Source of the DNA: CAZSBG01 sp964605145 | GTDB lineage: Bacteria > Zhuqueibacterota > Zhuqueibacteria > Thermofontimicrobiales > Thermofontimicrobiaceae | Length of the DNA: 64,000 nt | Direction: 5' to 3' | Assembly: GCA_964605145.1 (NCBI GenBank) | Contig: CAZSBG010000012.1 | Coordinates: forward strand, 24,778 to 88,777 | Shown: positions 18,577-27,448 of the stretch, one piece after another | Numbering within the stretch: the first letter of the stretch is position 1 | How the letters are laid out: the number at the start of each line of letters is the position of its first letter | The notes under the pieces: model-generated | Told to the model about the DNA's origin: nothing | The model's database searches: none | What the model saw: the letters and a program-made list of their open reading frames with translations, nothing else | Position numbers and translations under genes: made by a program

Positions 18577-20127
18577 TTATTCCAGGCTGATATCGAAAAA
18601 TTCATAAAGATCGTATAATGTCGCCCATGAATTTATGGATCCAATATCCGGGGCGGTGAAATACACCCGCATTCCAATTTTGTGGGCTTTTTTCGGGTAA
18701 AAATTTATTCGATCGTTTTTGGGGATTTTTATTTTGATCAAATAATTATCTTCAAAAACTTCTGTGATTAGCTCCACGGATGTTTCTTCAAGAATTTTTC
18801 CAAATTTGTTGATGTATTGAGGATCGTCATCCCACATTTCGTATGGCCCATTGCCGAGCGAATCGCGGTACTGCCTGACTTCATCCGAGGTGTCCATGAC
18901 CCGAATCTGGCTGAACCGACTGGAATATGGATCCACAACGAATCGGTAATTGTCGCTTCCATGCCACCAGCCATTATTCATCATGTCCATGTCGATATGC
19001 AATTCTGCCGGCGCGTTCATTTCACAGCCAATGTAGACAAAGTTGCTGTCCCAGTTCATGTAAAATTGTGCTTTCAGCGGATTCCCCAAAAGAAATTTGG
19101 ATGAAGAAAATGCCAGCGTATCACTGCCCGGAAACCATGTGCTCCAATCTCCATCAAAATAGGGGGTAATTTCCGGGATTTTGCTGTGAATGGTGTGGAG
19201 GGGGAAATCGTCGGAGCTGTCGCTAAATCCGTCGTGGTCGGTGTCGATGTTATTTGGGTCGCTGCCGCAATAAATGCCGGCCATCAATTCGGCGAGGTCG
19301 TCTAAACCATCGCCATCCGTATCGCTGAGCGTCGAATCGCTGCCGAATCGGGCTTCATCAAAAGGAAGGCGCGCATTGTTATCCGGGATGCCATCGCGGT
19401 CATTGTCGCCTGTACGATCAATCTTGCCCCAGGGCGATTTGATGCGGAGATAATCTTTGAACTGGCGGAAAATCTCCGCCTGATAGCTGAACTGTTCGCC
19501 GGCCTGGATGGCGAAATCCAATGGTTTATCTCCATGCCACATGAATTCAGCGCCGCTGTTTTGATAACAGATCAGGTCGAGCGAATGCTGTAATTCGTGC
19601 GTAAACAGCCATGTGGCCTTATAATTGACTTGCTCGTCTTCGCCGGGATAGAGCACCGATGTTTTACAGGGAAACCGGAAAAAAGAATACCCTGTTTCTC
19701 CCAGAATTTTCATGCCGCCATAATTGCCACCTCCTGCCGGGGGGCCGTAAACAAGCACGATAACACCGTATTGATTATCTTTGATCCCGTTGTCCCGAAA
19801 ATCCTGTTCGACAAATTTTGGCCACAGCAGTCCGTCTTCCGGGAAGAATTTTTTTGACTTGAAATCCTCTATTTCCATGTAAGAGATATTCAGGTGAAGT
19901 TGACAGCCGGAGTTGCGCCAGTAAAATTCACGACTGAGGCTGATTCCTTTTTTCAATTGCTTAATTTCCTGCGCTGACATTTTTGCACCGGCTGTATTGG
20001 TGTAAAAAACGACCAGCACATCAATCGTTGCGTACTCCATCGTGGGTGAGGAATCCTGCCCAAGCAAGGGTGAATGGAGAAATGAAAATATCGATATTAT
20101 GTAAATGACGATGAATATTCTGTTCAT
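18577..20127 (-). CDS. Secreted metalloprotease candidate with TSP3 repeats and CBM9-like domain
   Basis: 516 residues, signal peptide ending near LLGQ, start preceded by AGGAGC. A putative zinc motif H177-E-L-Q-H181 sits after a long alpha/beta region that includes GVIVLVYGPPAGGGNYGGMK. A third zinc ligand cannot be assigned with confidence. Residues ~240-310 carry thrombospondin-3-type calcium motifs (DNDRDGIPD, DTDGDGLDD, DTDHDGFSD). The C-terminal ~190 residues have the look of a CBM9/DOMON sandwich (FYMNWDSNFVYIGCEM, DNYRFVVDP). I do not recognise a named peptidase family. It has no T9SS tail, unlike most large exported proteins here. It is second in the operon, 9 bp after the glycosidase-like gene. 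Confidence 0.6.
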   Translation of the reverse strand: MNRIFIVIYIISIFSFLHSPLLGQDSSPTMEYATIDVLVVFYTNTAGAKMSAQEIKQLKKGISLSREFYWRNSGCQLHLNISYMEIEDFKSKKFFPEDGLLWPKFVEQDFRDNGIKDNQYGVIVLVYGPPAGGGNYGGMKILGETGYSFFRFPCKTSVLYPGEDEQVNYKATWLFTHELQHSLDLICYQNSGAEFMWHGDKPLDFAIQAGEQFSYQAEIFRQFKDYLRIKSPWGKIDRTGDNDRDGIPDNNARLPFDEARFGSDSTLSDTDGDGLDDLAELMAGIYCGSDPNNIDTDHDGFSDSSDDFPLHTIHSKIPEITPYFDGDWSTWFPGSDTLAFSSSKFLLGNPLKAQFYMNWDSNFVYIGCEMNAPAELHIDMDMMNNGWWHGSDNYRFVVDPYSSRFSQIRVMDTSDEVRQYRDSLGNGPYEMWDDDPQYINKFGKILEETSVELITEVFEDNYLIKIKIPKNDRINFYPKKAHKIGMRVYFTAPDIGSINSWATLYDLYEFFDISLE

Positions 20128-20136
20128 AAATAGCTC

Positions 20137-21012
20137 CTATTTTGGGAAGAACCCCAGAAAAACCGGCACTTCAGACAGGCCGTAGATAATTTTGGTGAAA
20201 TCATTGTGTTTTATGAAAAGCTGGCTGGAACCCCCGCCATCGAGAGCCAGCGCGGACCGGACTTTCAATTGCGGTTTCAAAAGAATATTCTGGATTTCTC
20301 TGAAGCTCACCCCCCCCAGATTGGTATCGGTAATAAAAATAATGATTCGGCCCGTAAAATCAATGGCAATCCCAGACCTGCGTTTGCGTTTGTCCCTTTC
20401 TGAAATTTCCAGGATGCGCTCTCTGTTTTGAATGAGTCTGGGAAAGCTTTGAATCGCTTCGCTGACACCGGCCGGTTGAAAATAGTTTCGATGAAATATC
20501 ATCGGGCGCCCATTTCTGATGCAAAAAATTCCGGAATCCAGCATGCCTCGTTCCGGAAGTCGGTTGGTAATTTTCCCTTCCTGAATCATGAGCCCAATCG
20601 GTTTTCCTTCCGGGCTGAAAAAACTTGCATTGATGACAGCCAATGCTTTGGTGTCTTCAGCAAATCGCTGCGCTGTTGTCAGGCTTTTATCGTGGAGGAC
20701 AAAAGTCCTTATTTTTTCAGGATTGAAACGAACAAAAAATAAATTGGTTCCGGATGGGATGTTTTCACTTTCTCCTGTCAATGTGAGCATGTCAACGCCG
20801 TCACCGATGTTTTGCCAGGTTGGAGGGCCATTTTGCCTGATTCGATTTTTTATCAGCGATTTTATGGTATTGGATGAGGTGATCATCTTGTTCGGATATT
20901 TCAGATAAAGTCCGAAAATAATAATTAAAATAAAAAGGACGATCCATAAAATGCTTCTATATGTGGCTGTTTTACTCGTCAAGGTTTTTTGGTTGTTGTT
21001 GAGTTTGTTCAA
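20137..21012 (-). CDS. Phosphodiester glycosidase family (NAGPA-like) protein, membrane anchored
   Basis: About 291 residues with one N-terminal membrane helix (~residues 21-40) and a periplasmic domain with the NAGPA-family hallmarks: LAVINASFFSPEGKPIGLMI early, RSGIAIDFTGRIIIF in the middle and SALALDGGGSSQLFI near the end. Family members include the human uncovering enzyme that removes GlcNAc from phosphodiesters; bacterial copies may act on cell-envelope phosphodiester sugars. The apparent start is TTG 21012 with no good ribosome site, so the exact start is uncertain. It is the first gene of the five-gene minus-strand operon. Confidence 0.85.
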   Translation of the reverse strand: MNKLNNNQKTLTSKTATYRSILWIVLFILIIIFGLYLKYPNKMITSSNTIKSLIKNRIRQNGPPTWQNIGDGVDMLTLTGESENIPSGTNLFFVRFNPEKIRTFVLHDKSLTTAQRFAEDTKALAVINASFFSPEGKPIGLMIQEGKITNRLPERGMLDSGIFCIRNGRPMIFHRNYFQPAGVSEAIQSFPRLIQNRERILEISERDKRKRRSGIAIDFTGRIIIFITDTNLGGVSFREIQNILLKPQLKVRSALALDGGGSSQLFIKHNDFTKIIYGLSEVPVFLGFFPK

Positions 21013-21090
21013 TGAAATTATCGGCTAAAAAAATTGAAAACGCATTATTTTTCGAGAGAATGAATGAGTCAGGAATGGGACATTTACAGA

Positions 21091-21129
21091 AAAAAGCTCC
21101 CAAATTAATAACCACTTTGGGAGGCTTTT
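21091..21129 (-). terminator. Rho-independent terminator after the S9 peptidase gene
   Basis: Reading leftward, AAAAGCCTCCCAAA pairs with TTTGGGAGCTTTT (one bulged base), followed by a T run. It is 8 bp beyond the S9 peptidase stop codon. Confidence 0.8.
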
Positions 21130-21137
21130 GTTTCAAT

Positions 21138-23756
21138 TTAATTTTCAGGGTACATATCATTCCACCACTGCGGCTGACCTTTAAGCCATTTATCGAACCA
21201 GGCCATTATGGTTTTGGTCCAGCAAATGCGTTTATTATATTGCATGATGTGGTGATTCTGCCCCGCCACTTCGATGAATTCAACCTCTTTTCCCAATAAT
21301 TTGAGAGCCGTGTAAAGCTGAATGCTTTCGCCGGGCGGCACATTGGTGTCCACAGCTCCGTGGAGCAGCAGAAGCGGTGTGTTAATTTTATCCGCGTTGA
21401 ATAATGCACTTTGATCCACGTAAATGTCTTTCCGATTCCAGGGAAAGCTATTGGCTGTGGCCACGGCGCTGTAGAGATATCCCCAATATCCCTCGCCCCA
21501 ATAGCTGGATAGAGAGCTGATTCCGGCATGGGCAATTGCAGTTGCAAAAATATCTGTACGTGTCTGCAAAAGCATGGTCATGAATCCACCGTATGAGGCG
21601 CCAATGCAGCCCAATCTGTTCCTGTCCACAAAAGGATGAGCTTGCAGAAATTTTTTCACACCATCGATAATTTCATCAGCGACAATAATACCCCAGTCGT
21701 TCACATGTTGCGCTGAAAATTCCTGACCGAATCCTGTGGCGCCGCTGGGTTGGAGCACGTAAACAATATACCCCTGCGCGGCATAGAGATTTTTCGGGTA
21801 GCGTCCGCCAAAATTACGTGTGACCGGGCTGGTGCCGCCGTAGTAGTACACAATGCATGGATATTTTTGGGCGCTGTCGAAATGTGGCGGGAAATAAATT
21901 CGTCCTTCAATTTCCACACCGCGTTCGTTTTGAAACGTCCAGCGCTGAACATCGGCAAAGTTCACGTGCTCAAAATCAGTTTTGCCCGGATCAGCAATGA
22001 GCCGGTATTTGTTATTTTTCAGGTTCAGAAAATAGGCTTTTGGCGGCACTGTTGCACTGGTTCCTGTGTAAACCGCTGCGGCTTTGTTCGCAGCAAAATC
22101 GATGTTGCTGAGCACTTCGATGCCCGTGTCTATGAGTTTGAAATTATTCTTTTTTAGATCATAACGATATAAGTGTTGATACGATTTGTCCGTTGTGGTG
22201 AAATAAATACAATTTTCTATTTGACTCCAAAATGCGCTGTTAATTGACGGTTTGAAACTTTTGGAAATTGCCTCTATTGATTTGGAGGAAATATCATAAA
22301 TATATGCCTGGGTATCGTAGTCATTGGGAATGGCGCCCTCAGGTACGTTTTTTCCAATATCGCCAAATGCGGAAGGTCCGCTGGTCACAAGCAGTTTGCT
22401 GTCGTCCGGCGACCACTGCACCGAACCACTCCAATGGGTTGACCACAGGGAATCCATATCCATGGTGTTTAGATTTAGCACCCAGAATTCGGTTTTCGAA
22501 TAGGGCCGCGTTGAATAGTCTTCCATGGACCGGCTGAAAATTATACTTTTCGAATCATGGCTGATGCTGTTGAGGGCTGTGGATAGGCTTCCGTGCGTTA
22601 ATTTGCGTTGCGTGCCTTCGGGAACATTGACCAGGTATAAAAAACTTCTGTTTCGCCAGCCGGGCCAGCGATCCGGCATGCCTCTTAATTTTTTGAGTCC
22701 TGTTTTATCTGGCTCCGGTTTTTCTGTTTTGCTGTAAATAATAAATGAACCATTCGGCGCCCAGAAAAATCCTCCAAACTCCTTTTGATTTTTCAGCAAT
22801 GGGGTGGAGGTGCCTGCATTTAGATCGACGATCCACAGCGTGGCGCCATCTTTTTCTCGCGTGGTATATGCATATTTTTTACCAACCGGGGCCCAGCTCA
22901 CACGACCGAGTTTCATGCCCCCCCGATATGTGTGCTGCAATTTTCCATCTTTTGCGGTTCGCAATTCGATCCAGGATTCTGACTTATCACTTGGCGGTAA
23001 CGATTTGTTGAGGGAAAGAGCAATGAGCTCGCCATCCGGCGAAATTGACGCATTTCTGACTTTTGGGCCATCCAGCAGGTGTTTGATCGTCATCGTTTGT
23101 TCCGAAGAGGTTGTCGAAGTGAGACTTGCCGCGTCATATTCGGACGATAATTTCAAACAGGCTTTCAAGTTCCAGTCGCGCCCTGCTTGAGGATCCTTCA
23201 GGGCTTTGATGAGCAGAATATGCTTGCCGGTCTCCAGTGTCAATTCTTTTGTGAGACTTCCTGCCTCCTTATCTTCATTTTCGCTGGTTTTCTTCGTGGC
23301 AACCGGTTGCCCATCAAAATAGACTTGCAGCAAATGTGGACTGGTAATTTCCAGGCTGGACTTCATCCATCGATCTGTTTTTAGGTAAGTCGCCAAAAAT
23401 GTTATTTCCGGTTTCGTCTTATCCATCGAAACCAGGTGGATGAAACCGGAAGTGTCAATGGTTAAATTTGTCCAATTGAATGAGACGGATTTATTCCATT
23501 GTAAAAGATCGCCTTTTTCTGGCCACACATCTTTTACATCACCGTGAGTCTCTGCTAATAAATCGGCCAGTTCAAATTTCTTGCCCTTGACATTGGCTGT
23601 TTTGTGAAAAACAGGAAGATGCGCAAGAATGGGACCTGCTTTTAGCCATTTCTCGATGGGAATGTCTATGGCTTCCTTTTTCACATTTTCCGAAGCCGTA
23701 ACTGAAACCGCGAAAAGGAGGACAAAACCCATCACCATAATTTGAATTCTTTTCAT
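21138..23756 (-). CDS. S9 family (prolyl oligopeptidase-type) exported serine peptidase
   Basis: 872 residues with a signal peptide (hydrophobic run ending AVSVTASE). Residues ~30-220 form an extra N-terminal beta-rich domain, then a WD40/DPP-type propeller (~230-600) with blocks such as VSWAPVGKKYAYTTRE and VQWSPDDSKLLVTSG, then the alpha/beta-hydrolase domain. The triad is visible: S721 in GASYGGF, Asp in HGAVDTNVPP, His in GQNHHI near the end. Such enzymes cleave oligopeptides in the periplasm. Start ATG 23756 has GAGGTA ahead. It lies 21 bp after the DUF2156 gene and is the last of a three-gene operon ending at a terminator. Confidence 0.92.
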   Translation of the reverse strand: MKRIQIMVMGFVLLFAVSVTASENVKKEAIDIPIEKWLKAGPILAHLPVFHKTANVKGKKFELADLLAETHGDVKDVWPEKGDLLQWNKSVSFNWTNLTIDTSGFIHLVSMDKTKPEITFLATYLKTDRWMKSSLEITSPHLLQVYFDGQPVATKKTSENEDKEAGSLTKELTLETGKHILLIKALKDPQAGRDWNLKACLKLSSEYDAASLTSTTSSEQTMTIKHLLDGPKVRNASISPDGELIALSLNKSLPPSDKSESWIELRTAKDGKLQHTYRGGMKLGRVSWAPVGKKYAYTTREKDGATLWIVDLNAGTSTPLLKNQKEFGGFFWAPNGSFIIYSKTEKPEPDKTGLKKLRGMPDRWPGWRNRSFLYLVNVPEGTQRKLTHGSLSTALNSISHDSKSIIFSRSMEDYSTRPYSKTEFWVLNLNTMDMDSLWSTHWSGSVQWSPDDSKLLVTSGPSAFGDIGKNVPEGAIPNDYDTQAYIYDISSKSIEAISKSFKPSINSAFWSQIENCIYFTTTDKSYQHLYRYDLKKNNFKLIDTGIEVLSNIDFAANKAAAVYTGTSATVPPKAYFLNLKNNKYRLIADPGKTDFEHVNFADVQRWTFQNERGVEIEGRIYFPPHFDSAQKYPCIVYYYGGTSPVTRNFGGRYPKNLYAAQGYIVYVLQPSGATGFGQEFSAQHVNDWGIIVADEIIDGVKKFLQAHPFVDRNRLGCIGASYGGFMTMLLQTRTDIFATAIAHAGISSLSSYWGEGYWGYLYSAVATANSFPWNRKDIYVDQSALFNADKINTPLLLLHGAVDTNVPPGESIQLYTALKLLGKEVEFIEVAGQNHHIMQYNKRICWTKTIMAWFDKWLKGQPQWWNDMYPEN

Positions 23757-23777
23757 TGGTACCTCATCGTTTATTCG

Positions 23778-24632
23778 TTATTTCAATACCCGATATTTCT
23801 TCACGAATCCCACCGGGCGATAACTCATTTTTGCCTGCCTCAAACCTTCGTTGCCGAGATCCTGTTCCCGATTGATGTATGCATATTTTTCCGGAAGAAT
23901 TGTAGCGAAACATTTGTTGAGAAACTGATAGATGCCTTTGAATTGTCCCAGACCTTTTTCGAAATGAATGACAAAACTATTACCCTGTGCAAGCTCCTCA
24001 CCCAGCGTAAAAGCAGCCGGCACACCTTCGACATAATAAATCCCGCCGCAGAGTTGCAATTCTTCAGATTTTTCAAGGGCTTCCTTGTTCGCCTCATAAT
24101 CTCCTGGATTATCCCGCTGTTCTCGCCATTGTTCGAGCACTTTCAACGCATCATCAATATTTTCCTCTAATAGTGGTTTTCCCTCATAAGAATATTTATT
24201 AATGAATGCATTCACGAGATTTTTTTTCTTGTGAAATTTTCGCCCGGCCAGTTTGGCCAGATCTTCCCTGGAATATAGATAATCGAAATTGTCGCGATCT
24301 TCGACAACGGAATAGCCCATAGTTTCCAGCTTTGAAACCTGATGTTCAGCAACTGCTTTCATCAAATGGAAATCTTTAAAAAGGGTTTCCAGAACGTTTT
24401 TTTTCGGCAAACCTAACGGAAGCATGAAAAAATAATGATCCCCTTCATTTCCAATAATAATGATCTGGTCATCGTTGAATTTGGATATTTTATAATTGTG
24501 AGTTTTTCTGAAAAGATAGATATTTGCAAAAGAAAATTCTGAAATTCCCTCAGGCAAATTTTGAAAAAGCGGATGAATATGTTCCCTGATATCGAGCGTT
24601 ATTTCAGTTGTTTCCGGGTATTCTGGTATCAT
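23778..24632 (-). CDS. DUF2156 / LPG_synthase_C family protein (GNAT-fold)
   Basis: 284 residues, no signal peptide or membrane segment. Blocks such as ISEFSFANIYLFRKTHNYKI, LAGRKFHKKKNLVNAFI and the C-terminal YINREQDLGNEGLRQAKMSYRP are characteristic of the stand-alone DUF2156 domain, related to the catalytic half of phosphatidylglycerol lysyltransferase (MprF). It may transfer an amino acid from aminoacyl-tRNA to a lipid or other acceptor, but the stand-alone family is not well characterised. It lies 35 bp after the CPBP protease gene and 21 bp before the S9 peptidase, in one operon. Confidence 0.88.
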   Translation of the reverse strand: MIPEYPETTEITLDIREHIHPLFQNLPEGISEFSFANIYLFRKTHNYKISKFNDDQIIIIGNEGDHYFFMLPLGLPKKNVLETLFKDFHLMKAVAEHQVSKLETMGYSVVEDRDNFDYLYSREDLAKLAGRKFHKKKNLVNAFINKYSYEGKPLLEENIDDALKVLEQWREQRDNPGDYEANKEALEKSEELQLCGGIYYVEGVPAAFTLGEELAQGNSFVIHFEKGLGQFKGIYQFLNKCFATILPEKYAYINREQDLGNEGLRQAKMSYRPVGFVKKYRVLK

Positions 24633-24667
24633 AGTATTCTCTTGGTTGTTGTAAAGCGTAAATTAAA

Positions 24668-25312
24668 TTATTTATTCTCATCAAAATTAAAAAAATCTGC
24701 AAAAGTATGAATGACAACTAAAATTAAAATTCTCCTGCTGCGATGCATAAGATATACCATCAGTGAACCGAATAAAAAAGTAAGCAGAATGCCGACGATT
24801 CCTGAAGGAAAGCCACTCTGATAATGCAGTAAGCTGAACCAAATCGCCTGCCTTATGATGGCCGGAACACTTCCCAGTATTTCTGAAAAATGAACGAAAA
24901 AAATGCTTCTGAAGAGCCCTTCTTCAAAAGCAGCATTGATGAGGGCAAAACCAATTCCCAATAGAATTAATAACGGAATTGGAGCTTCAGGCATCAGCCG
25001 AGCGTATGGACTGCCTTCCTGAAAATAAAACCATGTGGCCAGTCCCAGGGTGGAAAAAAGTGCAAACAACACTGACCAGCCAATGAGACCTTTAGTATTT
25101 CCTTTTGCTAAAAACAGGGTTTTCCGATTCATTTTTTTGAAAAAAATCAGGAATCCAAAAAGCAAAATAATGATGACAATGCTATCCGCAGGAGAATAGT
25201 TGTTCAGTCCGGATTGGTTAGTGATATAAACGAGACAAAGGTATAAAAAAATGATTTCCAGCGAAGCGTTCGTTTCTCGAATCTGGTTCCAGTATCGCGA
25301 AACGATTGCCAT
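24668..25312 (-). CDS. CPBP family intramembrane metalloprotease
   Basis: 214 residues with about six to seven membrane helices. The CPBP motif 1 is E130-E131-G-L-F-R135 and motif 2 is the SLLHYQ segment with H163; these are the metal-site residues of Rce1-like proteases (CAAX and bacteriocin-processing type). A late motif LTFLFGSLMVYLMHRSRRILILVVIHTFADF fits the last helices, with another His. The substrate is unknown. It is the first gene of the operon with DUF2156 and S9 peptidase; the 191 bp upstream, between it and efp, should contain the promoter. Confidence 0.88.
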   Translation of the reverse strand: MAIVSRYWNQIRETNASLEIIFLYLCLVYITNQSGLNNYSPADSIVIIILLFGFLIFFKKMNRKTLFLAKGNTKGLIGWSVLFALFSTLGLATWFYFQEGSPYARLMPEAPIPLLILLGIGFALINAAFEEGLFRSIFFVHFSEILGSVPAIIRQAIWFSLLHYQSGFPSGIVGILLTFLFGSLMVYLMHRSRRILILVVIHTFADFFNFDENK

Positions 25313-25503
25313 TATGCCGATGATTAAAAAACAACGAAGTGGACAGACGTGTCATCCATAATTCAAAGAAATACGTGGATCAAGAAAAAAAAATATTTTT
25401 GATCCAGTGAATTTTCATGATCTCATTATTAATGGTTTTCTGTAGCAGTCTGTGGTTATTCAATAACGTTTTTTCGTCCGGCAGCTCAAACTAACAGATT
25501 CCA

Positions 25504-26064
25504 TTAATTTACGCGTGAAACATACTCGCCGCTGCGCGTGTCGATACGAATGGTTTCACCCTCTTTAATAAACGGTGGCACTTCAATGCGGGCTTGAGTT
25601 TCGAGGGTCACCCATTTGGTCAAATTGCCTGCGGTATCTCCTTTTATGGCCGGTTCAGCTTCTGTCACGACAAGATCGACTGTGGTTGGCATTTCAATAT
25701 TAATAGGGGTGTTTTCATGGAAGAGCAATTTAACCATCATGCCCTCTTTCAAGAATTTGTGGTAATCACCAACAATGTCTGAGGATATTTGGACCTGGTC
25801 GTAATTTTCCATATTCATGAAATAGAAATTTTCTCCATCGGCATACAGATATTGCATCTCTTTGTCATCAAGTCGTATTTCTTCTACTTTGTCGGTTGTG
25901 CGAAATGTATTTTCAATAACGCGCCCGGTTTTTACATTTTTTAACTTGGTTTTAATCATTGCCCGGCCGCGGCTCTGGGTAACATGCTGAAATTCGGTGA
26001 TGACGTAAATGTCATCGTTGTAATTTACCGTCATTCCACGACGAAAGTTTGAAATTGAAGCCAT
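25504..26064 (-). CDS. efp: Elongation factor P
   Basis: 186 residues, normal length for EF-P, which relieves ribosome stalling at consecutive prolines. The start has AGGAG six bases ahead. KOW domain, OB domain and C-terminal domain are complete, ending with the conserved RIDTRSGEYVSRV. In the tip loop that inserts near the peptidyl-transferase centre, the residue aligned to the modified Lys34 of E. coli is Arg32 (loop T-Q-S-R32-G-R34). An Arg there is the residue rhamnosylated by EarP in other bacteria; no EarP or EpmA gene is in this window, so modification is not shown. Transcribed leftward, separately from the tRNA cluster. Confidence 0.96.
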   Translation of the reverse strand: MASISNFRRGMTVNYNDDIYVITEFQHVTQSRGRAMIKTKLKNVKTGRVIENTFRTTDKVEEIRLDDKEMQYLYADGENFYFMNMENYDQVQISSDIVGDYHKFLKEGMMVKLLFHENTPINIEMPTTVDLVVTEAEPAIKGDTAGNLTKWVTLETQARIEVPPFIKEGETIRIDTRSGEYVSRVN

Positions 26065-26315
26065 ACATTACTCCTTGTATTTTAGATGTTAATTCAATTT
26101 TGGTTGTTGGTTTAATTGAAACTGTATTAAAACAGGTGCTTTGCTTCGACAGCATCTGGCAATAACAAAGTGAAAAATAAGTATTTTCTTGTTCAAAATC
26201 AAGTTTTTCTTTGAATTCTTTGTACGCATCAGGTGATTTGTATCCTAAATGAGGAATAAATTTTTCATATTCAGGAATATTTTTCTTGACTCTTACAATC
26301 ATTTTGGTTATATTT

Positions 26316-26588
26316 ATGCCCGTTATGAAAAATCAGAAGACAAAAAGAAAAATAAAAAAGAAACCCAATCAACCGTTATCCTTTGATCGAGAGAACTATA
26401 TCATCTTTCTCATTGGGTTACTGGTTTTGGTGCTTGGATATATTTCATTATCACAGGGGCCGGCAGATAGCTTTTGGTCGTTAACGTTGGCTCCAATTTT
26501 ATTAGTGACTGGTTATTGTTTAATTATACCGTTTTCAATTATTTACCGAAAACGAAAGCCACAGCGTGAGCTAAATGAAAATGCCTGA
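26316..26588 (+). CDS. DUF3098-like small membrane protein
   Basis: About 90 residues; ATG 26316 or 26325 are both possible and neither has a strong ribosome site. A basic N-terminal tail (MKNQKTKRKIKKKPNQ) is followed by two membrane helices, NYIIFLIGLLVLVLGYISL and SLTLAPILLVTGYCLIIPFSI, separated by a short QGPADSFW loop. This matches DUF3098, a family of unknown function found in Bacteroidota and relatives. Its stop codon ends directly against the first base of tRNA-Val, so the mRNA must be cut by tRNA processing if cotranscribed. Confidence 0.75.
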   Translation: MPVMKNQKTKRKIKKKPNQPLSFDRENYIIFLIGLLVLVLGYISLSQGPADSFWSLTLAPILLVTGYCLIIPFSIIYRKRKPQRELNENA

Positions 26589-26663
26589 GGGCGATTAGCT
26601 CAGGTGGTTTAGAGCGCCTGCCTTACAAGCAGGAGGTCACTGGTTCAAGTCCAGTATCGCCCA
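26589..26663 (+). tRNA. tRNA-Val (anticodon TAC)
   Basis: Cloverleaf is complete: acceptor GGGCGAT/ATCGCCC, anticodon stem CCTGC/GCAGG with loop CTTACAA (anticodon TAC), T-loop TTCAAGT, discriminator A. CCA is not encoded. Confidence 0.96.
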
Positions 26664-26689
26664 CAAATGAAATTGAAAAGAATATTAAC

Positions 26690-26764
26690 GGGGTCGTGGT
26701 GCAGTTTGGTTAGCACATCGGCCTGTCAAGCCGAAGGTCGCGGGTTCGAGTCCCGTCGGCCCCG
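26690..26764 (+). tRNA. tRNA-Asp (anticodon GTC)
   Basis: Acceptor GGGGTCG/CGGCCCC, anticodon stem TCGGC/GCCGA with loop CTGTCAA (anticodon GTC), T arm CGGGTTCGAGTCCCG, discriminator G. CCA is not encoded. It lies 26 bp after tRNA-Val. Confidence 0.97.
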
Positions 26765-26778
26765 CTAAATAAAATAAG

Positions 26779-26806
26779 AGGGCTATCTGAAATGATAGCC
26801 CTTTTG
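26779..26806 (+). terminator. Rho-independent terminator after the tRNA pair
   Basis: AGGGCTATC (26779-26787) pairs with GATAGCCCT (26794-26802), six-base loop, followed by TTTTG. Confidence 0.85.
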
Positions 26807-26839
26807 TTTAGGTGCACAATCTGTATTTTGAATAATACG

Positions 26840-27448
26840 ATGAAAGAGGACGAATATCTTACAATAGGTCAAAAGCTGAAACAAGCAGAAATTAAGATCA
26901 AAGGTTCTCGCTTTATTGGAACAGCTCAATCTGCATCTTCCGAAAAACAAGCCGCTGAATTCATTCATTCCATTTCAAGCCGATATTACAATGCAACTCA
27001 TAACTGTTACGCGTATGCAGTCGGACTGAAGCCATCGGTCATCACTCGATTTAATGATGATGGTGAACCTTCGGGAACTGCCGGTCAACCAATTCTGAAC
27101 GTAATAGAGGGTAAAAACTTGACAAATGTCGCAGTTGTGGTAACACGTTATTTCGGTGGTACCAAACTTGGAAAGGGAGGATTGGTACACGCTTACTCAG
27201 AGTGCGCCGGAAGAGTGCTCGAACAGTGTTCGATTGTTCATAAATATATTTATCATAATTTCACTCTAAAATTCAATTACGATTTTACCGGCGCAGTGAT
27301 GCATGTGGTAAATTTGTACGACGCAAAAATACTTGAATCAAGCTATGGGAGCCAGACAGCCCTGAACCTGGCCATTCGTCAAAGCCTTTTCGATGAATTT
27401 AAACAACAGCTTACAGAAAAAACTGCCGGCAATATTTTGTTTCACTGA
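26840..27448 (+). CDS. YigZ family (IMPACT/UPF0029) protein
   Basis: I use ATG 26840 (MKEDEYLTIG), because an upstream ATG at 26792 lies inside the terminator hairpin. The 202-residue product has the IMPACT-family core: GSRFIGTA, ATHNCYAYAVG, DDGEPSGTAGQPIL and VVVTRYFGGTKLGKGGLVHAYS. The C-terminal ~70 residues form the second ferredoxin-like domain. YigZ proteins are widely conserved and thought to have a translation- or stress-related role. Its stop overlaps the next start by one base (TGATG), so it is translationally coupled to the CNNM gene. Confidence 0.95.
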   Translation: MKEDEYLTIGQKLKQAEIKIKGSRFIGTAQSASSEKQAAEFIHSISSRYYNATHNCYAYAVGLKPSVITRFNDDGEPSGTAGQPILNVIEGKNLTNVAVVVTRYFGGTKLGKGGLVHAYSECAGRVLEQCSIVHKYIYHNFTLKFNYDFTGAVMHVVNLYDAKILESSYGSQTALNLAIRQSLFDEFKQQLTEKTAGNILFH

